Source: Anthostomella pinea (taxonomy: Eukaryota > Ascomycota > Sordariomycetes > Xylariales > Xylariaceae). From it: 64,000 nucleotides of DNA. Under the pieces are notes generated by a model. The model did not search any database, was not told where the DNA came from, and was given only the letters and a program-made list of their open reading frames with translations. This document shows, piece after piece, positions 23,845 to 34,529 of the stretch (positions are counted from its first letter, which is position 1; each line of letters begins with the position of its first letter). The position numbers and the translations under genes were made by a program. The stretch is from contig CAUWAG010000007.1 of the NCBI GenBank assembly GCA_963556695.1, positions 1,550,001 through 1,614,000 on the forward strand, read 5' to 3'.

Positions 23845-24183
23845 TTAGGCGGAGGATATGAGGATACGGCCTACCGAGTTGCTCGATTATGACCAGAGTG
23901 TGTATAGTAAGGGATGGCCTGGAAGGAGTTGCTGTCATCTGGGCGACAAGGTTGAGTCCTCCAAAGTCTGCGTTGCGCCGTACATCCAGCTTTGAGGCCC
24001 AATTTTGATCTTATGCTATTCATGTGCCAAGGAGCAGAGTGCATGCGCTCCTCGGCCACTCACCACCACTCCATCGAATACGGACAGTGATGAACGCCAC
24101 TGAAGATCGCGATCAGTTGCCCATTTCGAAAGCACCCCAGCAACTCCGCATTCCGCATCTTCAGAGTAGCATTGTATACTATA
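23845..24183. other. Intergenic, no gene seen
   Basis: Upstream flank of P450 copy 3 up to the TA (24182-24183) used by transposon B. Nothing recognisable. Confidence 0.45.
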
Positions 24184-26182
24184 CCATACCCCACCCACCA
24201 CTCGGCCACCCCCACCACTCGGACTGCAAAATTTACTGCCACACACCAAAACATCAACAACTTCACGTACACCGAAATCAGCTATTTTTGAAGTGATTTG
24301 TAATTTAATTAACTCGCTGAATAGCTCTTTTCTTAAGGTTTATCCCAATGTAGATCCTTTTAGCCAGACCCGGCGATAAGGGGTCCCCCTACCCGTGGTT
24401 TCTACCCCTCATAAGGGCAAATTTGCCATTTATGCACCCGTTCTCTTCTTCTTCTGTATGCAACGCAGTATTGTGACTCTCGAAATGCCTTCTTATACGG
24501 AGGATAATATGGCAGATGCTATACTAGATGTCACAGGTAACAAGCTGTTGGTCAAAAAATCCGCTCAGAAATGGGGTATCCCTAAGCAGACCCTGTCTGA
24601 CCGCCTCAACAATAAAGACAAAAATTAGCCGCAGACAGGAAGCTGCTCGATTTAAGGGCTTTATGTTGAAGTCTGTTAACTGGTATTTTGATCATCGCGA
24701 AGATTTCTATTGGATAAAGCCCAAGAACATGTACAATGTGGATAAGGGCGGTATCATAGCGGGTTTCAGTACGGGAAAGCCCCTGATTAATACCTGAATA
24801 ATCCTATGTTACCTTTATCTATTAACTAATCCATCTAAGGCTTGATGGTCTCATTTTAGGCAGTACAGAGACAAAAAAGACCTTCCTGAAGAGCGACCAA
24901 GGCCGCGGCTGGACCTCCTTTATTGAGGCCATCTCTGCTACAGGCAAGGCCCTTACACCAGGCATTATATTTAAAAAAAAAAAAAAAAAAAAGACCTTCA
25001 TGCGCAGTGGTTCCTTTGGGAGTTCAGAGAGATTGTCCCTTGACATTATATATGCATTGATAATGGCTGGACGGATAACGCAGTTACCGTAGAGTGGTTA
25101 GAGAGTGTTTTCCTCTCTCAGGCTAACTAGGTACGAGAAGATGATAATTCTGAAGCGGTACTCTTGATTCTTAATGGGCATAAGGGCTATACCTCTGTAC
25201 GTATTAACTCCTTTTTTTTTTTTTTTTTTGGAAATCAATAGATATATAGCTAACCATTTAGCGGTAGGATGAATTCATAACCATGTGCTTCTTAAATAAC
25301 GTTCAGCTTTGTTTTCTTCCAGTACACACCTCCCACGGGCTTCAACTACTTGATAACGGCCCTTTTAACGTCGTGAAAGCTGCTTACTGCAAGCATATTG
25401 CTCAGTTAGCTACTCTAACTGATGCTGTCCCTGTGGACAAGATCAACTTCATCAGATGCTACTCGAAGACAAGGAAGGATGGCCTGACAGTTAAAATTTG
25501 CCAGGCTGGCTTCAGAACTACTGGTAGTTGGCCTATTAACCGCAAAAAAGCGTTGTCGCATCTAGAAATCCAACAGGATAAGGCCGCAACCCCTGAGCCT
25601 GAACAGGTCGAAAACTCAGAACCTAAAGACTTCCAGACGCACAAAAATAGCCGCCAAATCATAGATATGGGCAAAAACAAGTCCCCAACCACTCGGCTGA
25701 AGTTACACAAGGTTGTGAATGCTTTTGAGAAGCAATCAGCAGAGATAGTGCTAAAGGACCAGAAGATCGAAAGCCTGGAGGCCAACTGAAGCGTATGCGT
25801 CCAAAAAAACACAGAAAGATCCCCAATATGAATAAATACTTCAAAAATATCCCGGATATTCTGGCAGCTAGTAAAGAACAGCCTCAAAAAGGCCGCAAGG
25901 CCGCGCAGCCAGTTGTTGTTAAAGATACCACTGATAAAGAGAAAAAGTATGAAAGCTCTGATTCGGAAGAAGAAGAGGAGATTGTGGCCCCTGTAGAGAC
26001 CCGTTTGCGCCGACAGAGTCGCCGGCCGGCTAGATACAATAATTAAACCGCCATATACGAGTAGATTGTACGTTTTAACAGCCGAAAACACCATGAATTG
26101 ACTGATTCCGCTATAAGTGAAGTTGTTGATGTTTTGGTGTGTGGCAGTAGATTTTGCAGTCCGAGTGGTGGGTGGGGCATGG
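24184..26182 (+). mobile_element. Pogo/Fot-type transposon B (about 2.0 kb, TA-flanked, degenerate)
   Basis: Flanked by TA (24182-24183 and 26183-26184). Inverted repeats begin CCATACCCCACCCACCACT on the left and, inverted, CCATGCCCCACCCACCACT on the right, and share GGACTGCAAAAT and CACACCAAAACATCAACAAC further in. The left repeat has an extra tandem copy of a roughly 17-base ACCACTCGG-containing unit. The TIR sequence differs from element A although the transposases are close relatives. Confidence 0.9.
24485..26046 (+). pseudogene. Transposase of element B, internally deleted and frameshifted
   Basis: Starts with MPSYTEDNMADAILDVTG (pipsqueak HTH, as in element A) and hits TAG at 24626-24628. 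Compared with A, the CENP-B-type HTH is missing: the sequence jumps to AARFKGFMLKSVNWYFDH and NMYNVDKGGIIAGF. The middle DDE region is scrambled by stops and contains a run of about 20 A's near 24971-24990. The second-Asp block is degraded (HKGYTS) and is followed by an intron with a long T run (25211-25229). The C-terminal part is open (25283-25789 and 25795-26046): HTSHGLQLLDNGPFN keeps the third Asp, and the coiled coil, acidic and basic tail match element A. Not functional. Confidence 0.82.
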
Positions 26183-26740
26183 TAGTGGTGATATTTATTG
26201 GCCCAACCCCTCCCAGGCGCATCGAACGAGCGGGATCATTCTTTCACTAGATAACCATAGTCCAATCGGAGCTAGGTCATCAACGAGGTGGCACATACAC
26301 AGGATAGCTCCCGGTGCGGAGTATTCGGCGACGTGGCGATTCGTAAGATCTAGCAGCGATGCAAAGGGCCAAGTCAGACACATCGATCAAGAACTAAAGA
26401 TTTTCTTCCAGGTTCGCTGGCGTCACCTCAAGGGATTCCATTTCTGGATTAATTAGCTACAATTATGTTCGTAGAGACGAAGAAAACAGGTATCTTGAGA
26501 CTAAATGAAGGAATCATGTAGAAGAAACGAGATATCCGTCTTTATATACTCATCTGCCGCTGGGTAGCCAAGGATGGCCACGTTCACGTCAAAGACAATA
26601 TTGACCGGCTTGGCAGGCGTATATTGTCACAGTCCGACTGCTAGAGACTCTAGAAACGACTTTGTTGATGTACGTGAGGAAGGAAAGAAACTGTGAAGCT
26701 AGCTACGTGACACGATCAGGTATATATAGGGGTTAGCCCC
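26183..26740. other. Intergenic, no gene recognised
   Basis: Right flank of transposon B to the carboxylesterase relic. No supported coding sequence. Confidence 0.4.
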
Positions 26741-27480
26741 TGGGGCTGTGGGGCTGTCATCTAGTGCCGTGACATATATTGAGGCCACATGTGGCACTAT
26801 GACCCGTTGTGATTGGGATTGCCGTTGTGTATGAAGGCGACCCTACAGAAAACGTGTTAGTCACAAGAAGCAGGAGAAGAAAAAGACCGAGAGAACTTAC
26901 CACATGCGACTCATCATATCCGCCAACTGCTTGAACGTCTCCGGCTTGCCCTCAAACGGGTTGACGGCATACCCACAAGCCTAATTATTGGTGAAAAGGA
27001 ACGCTAACTCCTGGTGATGGGTCGCCCCTTAGACCGCGGGAACACCGTTAGCATACACGTTGAACATGTAAGAGTTCACGGGCAAGTCAGCGCTCGGGAA
27101 CGTCTCGGCCATGAGTCTCCTCCCACTGTGCTGCTGTATGTCGTCAGCGGACTCGGTCGCCCGTTTGAACGGCAGATCGTAAGGATACACTGGTGGTATG
27201 CGGCCCTAGGTATCCACTTCACTCGCCACTTGATGCAACCAGCTGACAAGAAGTTCCTTCATTGCTCGAACTTATTGCTCGAACTTATTGCGCCGTGGCA
27301 CGGACCGGACAAATGAGATCGCCCCCGGAATCTGCCTCGCTCAAAGCATCGAAGAGGCGCGGAGTCAGTCTCGGTGGACCTCCTCGAGTGGCAACTAATC
27401 CTCCCCCACTATTACAGGCGGAGAACGAGAACGGCACAGAATGGCGTCAGAATCCTCCGCGGTCCCTCATACACCACTAA
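26740..27480 (-). pseudogene. Carboxylesterase type B (COesterase), C-terminal relic
   Basis: Minus-strand reading gives recognisable C-terminal carboxylesterase blocks in order: LFDALSEADSGGDLI, YPYDLPFKRATESADD, RLMAETF, FNVYANGVP, GATHHQELAFLFTN (region of the catalytic His) and GYAVNPFEGKPETFKQLADM. An intact intron follows (donor near 26900, TAACACG branch, TGTAG acceptor), then VAFIHNGNPNHNG. Stop codons interrupt several of these blocks, for example just before GATHHQEL, in the last exon, and across 27240-27300, so the gene is dead. The N-terminal half with the nucleophile-elbow serine is not seen; the MITE at 27601 may mark its lost side. Confidence 0.72.
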
Positions 27481-27600
27481 TATCGGAATGGGAAGTTACT
27501 GACGATGTGATAATATGGGCGGGACCACGGCTGTTAATACTACACCAGCTTTGCGGCGATTACCATGTGAATTGGCCACTTGTACTCTACAATGCGTATA

Positions 27601-28260
27601 CTGCCTCTAACGAGAAGAGTGTCCAGCCCCACATTACTTTTACACACATACACACACACACACACACAATTCTGAGCTGGTGCCAGCCAACCAAAAAGTA
27701 CGTTTTTAATGACAACGCTCCCGTACCAACGTCGCATACATCATTACGTATATATATATTATTAGCCCTAAATCGTAGCTAATAATACATATACGCAGTA
27801 ATATACACAACGCTAGTTAAAAAAGTGGTTATATAGTTGCATAGTTACGTAATAGTTACTAATAACGATAAAAGTATAGTATTTAAAGTTGTTATTATAG
27901 TTAAAACGTCGTATATATCGAGATATATGTATATTATTGGCTTTAAGCCGTAATTATGAAGATATAGTTAAAACGGGTTTTACGACGTTAATATAATAAC
28001 GTAGTAGTTATAAAGCGTACTTTTATCGTATAGTTATTAAAAGATATTAAGTTTTATTTTTTTTACGTATTAACCTAGTAATAACGACGATAAAAGTACG
28101 ATTACGTTTTTAAATTAACGGTTATATATGTTGAACGTATAGTTTTAAATAGTAATATAAAAAAATCGTACTTATACCGTGTCTAGTACTAGCTCAGAAT
28201 TGTGTATGTGTGTGCGTATGAAGGTGGTGTGGGGCTGGACACTCTGCTTGTTAGAGGCAG
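27601..28260. mobile_element. Non-autonomous MITE-like element, 660 bases, TA-flanked
   Basis: Flanked by TA (27599-27600 and 28261-28262). Long inverted repeats of about 75-85 bases begin CTGCCTCTAAC and contain GAGTGTCCAGCCCCACA and CACAATTCTGAGCT, with a CA-dinucleotide run inside. The interior (about 27700-28180) is very AT-rich with no coding capacity. The TA target suggests mobilisation by a Tc1/mariner-superfamily transposase, which is inference. Confidence 0.82.
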
Positions 28261-28422
28261 TATTGTTAGCAGTTGACCGCGCCGCTGTTCCTTCAGCCCT
28301 ACTAATCCGCGGCACTGCCGGGAGGTGGAGTGGACGTCGGGACTTGGCATCCTACCAACACATATTAAGAGCGAAGGAGCGATGGAGACGTATAGAGACG
28401 TGAACCACTTATTTACATAAAG

Positions 28423-28542
28423 GTCACCAGCATGGTAAGTAGTAGCGCGGCGTTATGTATCTTCCCATATAAAATCATAGGCGGTATACGCGTCTAGGGC
28501 CCCTGGTCTAGCGTTCGCGGTACTGTTTACCATGCTGGTGAC
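28423..28542. repeat. Inverted repeat pair (possible tiny foldback element)
   Basis: GTCACCAGCATGGTAA at 28423-28438 is repeated in inverted orientation at 28527-28542, about 90 bases apart. No target duplication was identified with confidence. Confidence 0.6.
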
Positions 28543-28840
28543 TTGCACGGGCCATCTGATAGTAACATCACTAACCACAACCTGGTCTGGGCGGCAACTA
28601 TGAATAGTAATATGCCAAACTAAGATATGCGCTCTGCCCGAAAGTAACTTGTCGTTATTATTGAGCGAGCTTGAGGTCCCGGCATATAAAGGGCGTTGAA
28701 CGGTGACCATCTAAACTTCAGCTTTTCTCTCTGGTATACAAATCGCAAGCAGATCGTGTTCCCCTGTTTTCATACAACTATATCAATCACTATTCGCTCG
28801 AGATTCACCACCTCTTAGACAATCGCCAACAGACGCAACG

Positions 28841-29469
28841 ATGCAGCTCACATTATTCGTCACCGCGTTCCTGGCCTGCCTGGCCGCCGCAAACCCCGTC
28901 TTCAAGCACGAACCCTTCGCCACCAGGGACCTACCCGCATTGAAGCGCGGCGATGGCGATATCAAAGGAACAAACGCATACCAGGCAGTCGCCCAATGGC
29001 ACAACAGCCTGGACGTAGGCAAGTGGTACGTCTTCAAGCAGACGCTTTACGAGAAGGACTACACCGAAACACAAAAGGCGGCCTACGAGCAACTCCCGGA
29101 GGACGTGAAGGCCCTGCAGAAGAAGCTGGGGTTTGCGCATGTCTGGCTTGTCTTAGGCCAGGTGACCGAAAGCGGCGGCTGGCGGCACTTTAAGGCCAAT
29201 GCCTGGGACCTCACTCTCTCGAGGTATCGTGGACCGTCAGACTGGAATGGGCCGGAGAATGCAGACTTGGCGTTTCTGGGCAAGACCGACAAGAACGCGG
29301 ACGATGCTGATAAACTTGGTGAGTGTCGCCCAGACTGGAGTCAAGCCGGACGGTACTAATCTTCACAGCCGACGAATACAAGAAAGCCCATCCGAAATTC
29401 GATGTCAAGGACAACAATTGCGCCACCTATGTCGTTGCGATGGTAGAGAAGCTGGATCCACAGAAATAG
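28841..29469 (+). CDS. Secreted protein of unknown family with conserved-looking His and Cys (possible papain-like fold)
   Basis: Exons 28841-29318 and 29369-29469 (intron with TACTAAT branch) encode 192 residues. The N-terminus MQLTLFVTAFLACLAAANP is a clear signal peptide, and a Lys-Arg (LKR) dibasic site near residue 36 could be a propeptide cut. Later blocks include GFAHVWLVLGQV with one His in a beta-strand-like stretch and KDNNCATYVVAMVEKL near the C-terminus. His before Cys, with NNCxTYV at the start of a helix, resembles circularly permuted NlpC/P60-type or LRAT-type papain-fold enzymes. That is inference from motif shape only. Alternative: a secreted effector of unknown fold. The gene is convergent with the aspartic protease. 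Confidence 0.8.
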
Positions 29470-29660
29470 ACCATGTAAACTTGCCATGGCAAGCGGTGGC
29501 CGGCGCGACGGCGGCCTGGCGATCATTGTACCAAACGGACCTTAGAGTCCTTACTGTAGCAGATTACATGGCGGGACCTGGGGACTTGACGTCCTGTACG
29601 CTATTATACTACTTTTCGCAGTCCTGACCTAAAAGCTGTGTGAGCTCAAAAGTGCTAAAG

Positions 29661-30969
29661 TCATGTATGTATTGGCCACGAAAGTTGTAATCTGGGCACC
29701 CATGGTGCATACTCCTCCTTCAGCTGCCCGAATCCGACGCGCGGCTCGTAGTCCTCGACGTTCTCGGCTCCAAAGTCGAACACGGTATAGAACTGATTCA
29801 ACAGGGCCGTTCCAAAGAGAAAGAAGCCATCGGTGTGGCCACCGTCGAACGGCGGGTTGCACGCATCGTCACGGTAGGCAAACCCAGGACGCGCTAACTG
29901 GTCTCCGGTAATGGTCACAGTGCTGGCACTCGCGTCATCGTCGCCAAACGTGAAAGACACGGACCAGGACGAGTTGAACTCGGTGCAGAGCGGGATGTGG
30001 TCGCCGTTGAGGATCGCCGTGTAGTTCATCCCGATGGACTGGTAGAGGGCGTCGACTTGCAGCGGCGGCACGGTGATGGTGCCGGCGCCGCTGTCGAAGA
30101 CGCCCCATGCGTCGTCGGGGTAGAACTGCGTGTCTGTCGACGAGCCGTTCCCACTGATACCCTCGCTGCCGGTTAAAATGCGCAGCGTTGATCGCCACAC
30201 CTCGTACTCGCCATTGATCCTCTGCAGCGGGACCCACGTCAAGTCGCCATCGACGTACTTCTCCTCCTCCGAGCCTCCAATAGTCAGCACGCCCTTGCCA
30301 GCCGCATTGCCGGTGTCGTTGAGTTCTGTGCCGTAGTAGATGCTGAATCGGGGCTCGTCTAGCAGGTGGGCCTGCATCATGGTCTCAACCATGGTCTTAG
30401 TCCCGGCATCGGTGATGGTGGAGAAGGCCAGCCCGAGGAAGCCATCAGCGGGCAAAACGGTCCATGAGCTCTCGTTGGCATCCATGAAGGACTGCGACCA
30501 TTTTGCGTCGCCCAGGGAGAAGGTGTCTGCCACGCCCGGGCCAGAGGTGACACCGCCGAGGTAGGAGATCTCGGCGTATGTGCCGAGCTCGGATGAGCTT
30601 GACGATTCGTTCCGGTTGTACCCATCTCGTGACCATCTGTCCACGTTCGTTAGTGCTCAATGTCGGGCTCTGGACCTTGCTGGAGTACTCACCCGCTGTC
30701 ATTGTTACAATCCTCAGCACACTCGGCGTCGACAATCCACGCGGTGGCACTGCCAGTGTCGAACATCAAGGAGTGGGTCTTGGCGGGTGTCCCTATTGCT
30801 ACATCGACTATAGCCTATATGAGGAGATTGTCAGCTGGCTGCCAATCGGGTATGGGAGTGGATGACCAACGTATGTGTTCCTGAATGTGATGGGCAGGTC
30901 AAGGACTGCAGCCGAAACGAGAGGTGCGAGCGCAATGGCACCGAGTGACGAACGAGCGTTGTAAATCAT
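29661..30969 (-). CDS. Secreted pepsin-like aspartic protease (family A1)
   Basis: Endopeptidase with two catalytic aspartates. Minus-strand exons 30969-30871, 30814-30693 and 30636-29661 join to 398 residues. A hydrophobic N-terminus (SSLGAIALAPLVSAAV) acts as signal peptide. The first active-site block is IGTPAKTHSLMFDTGS (Asp about 52) and the second is WGVFDSGAGTITVP (Asp about 255). The strand DGFLGLAFSTI is the usual GLGF-type block. The first intron's donor reads GTTGGT, and an alternative splice seven or so bases away is equally possible, so a residue or two near 33 is uncertain. No GPI-like hydrophobic tail is seen. Almost no propeptide lies between the signal and the catalytic domain, which is short for the family. 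Confidence 0.92.
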
Positions 30970-32201
30970 CTTGAACGAGTGAATGTAATGAACCTGTGGG
31001 TGGGAGCAGACGGCGGTGATCAGAACTTCTCATCCCATAACGTGGCGGACAACCACATTTTATATACCAACCGAGCGTCGCATTGACCACGGTAGGCATC
31101 TCATAACCTCATGGATCCAACGGTCGGATACAGCCGCCGTAGCGTCCAGCCCTAGAAGAGATTTCAATCATTCCATCGTGTCCGTTCACGCCTTTTGGCA
31201 GCAACCGGATACCGGAGCTGAATACGAGGCGGGCATTACGATGGTGGAGGTCCCTTAGTGTGCCTCGGTAATTGTGAGGCGGTGTAGCGCCTGACAGACA
31301 CGGACCGCTTGGTTTTTGCGGCGTTTGATGGAGATGGCGATGCCCCCACTTAGGGGTGGAAGAACACCGTGTTTTATCTAAAAACATAACTATCGGCTGC
31401 CGACAATTTCTTCCGACCGCCGAAGATTTCCGAGCTAAATCTGGGTGGTTCGTGGTACCACCAGGTACTATCCACTACGCTACCACTAATAACCACACGT
31501 GTTCTATTGAAAGATACAATACAACACAATACAACACAGGAATTGTGTTGTATCGTGTTTTTTTAGACGCCATCCTTACCCTCACTGAGGGCACTATTTC
31601 GATATTTTCCGAAGTGGACAATGCAAGGGACCAGGGTTAACCTTAGGGGGTTTCACGCACAGGCCAGGTGAATAAGACGCGTCCAGGATTGCCTGGACGC
31701 GTCTTGTTCTCAATTCTCAACGACCTCCATCCATCATCTCGCGATCCTGTTGACTTTTGATACCAGTCTTCCCTATTTTAGCGCAGGTCAACACCCTCGT
31801 ATAGCTCGCGCACTGGATATATCCCGGCTCTCATCGCCAGCTTTAGCCGTACTAAGGAGCCTTCAAGACTTCAGTAGCCTTCAAGGTCCCGGGTTTCGCA
31901 ATTTCAAACACGCAATGGAGATGCTCGGAAACAGGAGACGGCGTGCCTCCCTAGAATCAGGCGATGAAAGTAATCGCGCGTCCAAGAGACAGAATTGCGG
32001 TGAGCCAACCCGGAACGCACATTACCTCCTCGACTCAGACTGACCTCGATGGCTAGGCTCCGACGCAAATGAGCCCATTGAACCTTGCCAAAATAGTGCT
32101 GAGGAGAGTCGGAAGCAGGCCGGCACTTTGCGACGCTAGCAGACCGCGTCTCTGGGCTTGAACAAAACATCAGGGATGACTCCGTCAGCATCATCAATGA
32201 C
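30970..32201. other. Intergenic, with hairpins and a possible upstream exon
   Basis: Promoter of the aspartic protease, then about 1 kb without a supported gene. An open frame at 31750-32043 without a clear ATG (contains MEMLGNRRRRASLESGDE) may be an N-terminal exon of the gene at 32202, but no convincing intron joins them. Two hairpins are noted: 31529-31553 (10-base stem followed by a T run) and 31674-31705. Confidence 0.4.
31674..31705. repeat. Perfect hairpin, 14-base stem
   Basis: AAGACGCGTCCAGG (31674-31687), loop ATTG, then the exact reverse complement (31692-31705). Function unknown. Confidence 0.85.
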
Positions 32202-32945
32202 ATGCAGGAGATCCGCAACATCCAAGACCATTACCACGAGGAGATGCGAGTCTTGAAGAGCAGAAACGCCACACTCCAAACATGGTTCTTCGACCTTGAA
32301 GACAAGGTGGAGGCATTGGAGAAGGCACGAGAGCGGACTGCCAGCCCTCCTCCCGTGAAGGTTCAGAATCACAATCATATCCACTTCGACTTCCCCCTCG
32401 CAGCCCAGCCTCGAGTTGGTGACCCCACACCATCTACAGTGCAGTCTATGAGGATCTCGCAGAGCGCGCCCGTCGTCCAGTATGTCTCTGATCGTGACTA
32501 CTGGGCCTTCCTTCAGTCGATAGACTTCCGCAATCACGCGGACGTCGACAAATTCTTCGCTTTCCAGAAACTGGAACAGACTCGCGATTTTTGGCTTTTC
32601 GAAGGGAACGACAACTGTCCCGACTATTACGTTCGGAGTGGTGGCGCTTCATCGTCTCGTATTGAGCCTGCGCCAGACGATGGTATAAACATTGAATATG
32701 CCGCGGCCCATCCTAATACTTATCAAGCAAGTCTGCAGGCTTTTGTGGCAGACGATATGCCATATCCTATTATGAAAATGGACTACCGGACCTTGAACTA
32801 CCAGACCTATGTGGCCGAGGACCAGGAGGGCTTCTTTGTCGAGCTGGGCGAGGTCTACGAGAAGGAGGGGTGCCTTCAACCCAGAGTCTCTTCAACCTAC
32901 TTCCATCTGTTCGTGAGAGTTGACGACGCATCCCACGCTCTTTAG
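32202..32945 (+). CDS. Hypothetical fungal protein with N-terminal coiled coil
   Basis: Open frame of 247 codons from ATG 32202. The frame is open further upstream to about 32102 without another ATG and there reads as coiled coil too, so the true N-terminus may lie in an upstream exon. It begins with a heptad-like helix (IQDHYHEEMRVLKSRNATL), then a Pro-rich linker, then a compact domain starting YVSDRDYWAFLQSIDF and ending YFHLFVRVDDASHAL. I do not recognise the family. No signal peptide or membrane segment. The Tc1-like element lies 235 bases downstream. Confidence 0.6.
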   Translation: MQEIRNIQDHYHEEMRVLKSRNATLQTWFFDLEDKVEALEKARERTASPPPVKVQNHNHIHFDFPLAAQPRVGDPTPSTVQSMRISQSAPVVQYVSDRDYWAFLQSIDFRNHADVDKFFAFQKLEQTRDFWLFEGNDNCPDYYVRSGGASSSRIEPAPDDGINIEYAAAHPNTYQASLQAFVADDMPYPIMKMDYRTLNYQTYVAEDQEGFFVELGEVYEKEGCLQPRVSSTYFHLFVRVDDASHAL

Positions 32946-33179
32946 GCGATTCGTCTGAAGCCGCACATGCCGATAAACCGCCCGAGATCTGATTGTATGC
33001 GAGTGGCACATAACACCCGTATCAAAAGTCCAACCTCGGCGGTGCTGGGCTCTCTCCGAGGCACCTCGCTTTTGCAGAGTTTCGCGGGCGGTGTATGGGA
33101 TGGCTCTCCAAAGTTCTGGCGGGCGGATCCTCGGGAGTTGGAGCACGCGATTGCAAACCCGGCGTAGAATCTACAGGTA

Positions 33180-34529
33180 CAATGCGTGGACAAAAGTCTC
33201 CGCCCGATCCCCAATTTTAGCCCTTCCATCTACTATACCCTCCAACTCAATTGAACCATAACGCATCCAATTCTGGTGATAGAATTCTCAAATAAATTAT
33301 ATTCAATAACTAAGTCAATAGTGTGTATACCAACCACCGGCGCGCCTCACTGCAGCTATTCGGTCCTCCAGTGACTCCATCAAGGCCCGAACCTGCTCCG
33401 GATCGATCTCTGACCACGCCTGCTCAATTAACTCGTGTGCGTAGTGATAATGGGGGATATTATCCTTCAATTCAGAAAATTCAGGCTCAATTTCACGTAT
33501 GTTCTTCTTCAGAAGTCGCCAAACGTGCTCGATTGGGTTCATATCGGGGCTGTGAGGAGGCCAGTCGATACAGTGAATGCCGTGCTCCTCCATCCACTCC
33601 GGAACACCGCCAGTGAGGTGAATTTTCGCGTTATCTTGAACAAAAGGATCTCTAGCCTCGTAGAACGGAAGCAGGCCTTCCTCAAGAACCCATTTGTATG
33701 ACTCTGCGGATACTCCTCCGCGCGGAGCATCCGGATCGAGTGGGCAGAAGACCAACTTGCCTAGTCCTCCTTCTCCGCCACGTAGTCAGATCATAGACCA
33801 CACCATTATCGAAATACGAGATTTGCCGTGATCCGTCTTGTTCACGAGATCATAACGGTACCGCTCTGAAGAGAATCGGATGGCCCAATCGCCTGGATTA
33901 TCGGATGAGTTTTGGACCGTATATTTGTCTGAGAACATAGCTCACAACAACTCCTCCAGGCGCTCTGGTGTGCTATAATAATTGGCAAAAGCGAGCCTCT
34001 TCTGAGCGTCCTTATCTGTGAGCTTGATTCGCTTTGCTGCGCGCCACTTCTGGAGGCCGTGTGCGTGACATATCCTCTTGATAGTCTTGGGAGAGCACGA
34101 AACGCAGGCTTCGTTTCGAATCTTCTGCCACGTTGCCCTGGGGAGCTCTCTCGCCTTTTTGATCACATGAGCGCGTTCGCAAGTATTCAAAACGGGTGGG
34201 CGACCGCTCCTTGGGGCAGATTTCGGTATAGAAATGGCCTCAAAGTTGGTGATAATATCAGAGATGGTTTTCAGGTGCTTCGTTTTAAACGCGGTTGTAA
34301 CATCCCTACGCGTTCTGCCGTCGATTCGCGCCGCCACGATTGCCGAGCGAGCTTCTGAAGTGAATTCGCCGTTAGCGACGCGGTTACCGCTTAATTCGTC
34401 CCCAAAAGATCGTAAATCCATTATCAATTGCGGTGTTGAGAGAGTGGTGAAGTCGAAGGGTGATTGACGCGTTGTTTTGATCTGAAGGAGATTGTGGTGG
34501 GTCGGGCGGAGACTTTTGTCCACCCAGTT
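33180..34529 (-). mobile_element. Tc1-like DNA transposon (about 1.35 kb, TA-flanked)
   Basis: Inverted repeats share GTGGACAAAAGTCTCCGCCC at both ends (about 33185-33204 and the reverse complement near 34503-34522). TA dinucleotides lie at 33178-33179 and 34530-34531. The outermost dozen bases match imperfectly. The length and transposase on the minus strand fit a Tc1/mariner element. Confidence 0.85.
33315..34421 (-). pseudogene. Tc1-like transposase (DDE_3), broken
   Basis: Starts at 34421 (MDLRSFGDELSGN). N-terminal HTH region: ARSAIVAARIDGRTRRDVTT and SGRPPVLNTCERAHVI with the GRPP-type linker, then a second HTH. The first part ends at a TGA at 33942-33944, immediately followed in frame by AMFSDKYTVQNSS, where the first catalytic Asp sits. 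A further frame change or stop near 33770-33790 interrupts ISIMVWSMI. The last part (33755-33315) has VQDNAKIHLTG (second Asp) and IDWPPHSPDMNPIEHVW (third acidic residue, Glu), a DD34E-type arrangement. The transposase ends GGWYTHY. Two disruptions make it inactive. Confidence 0.88.

Noticed and set aside
31750..32043. Open frame as a separate gene
   Set aside because: It starts without ATG and has no domain; kept only as a possible upstream exon of the gene at 32202.
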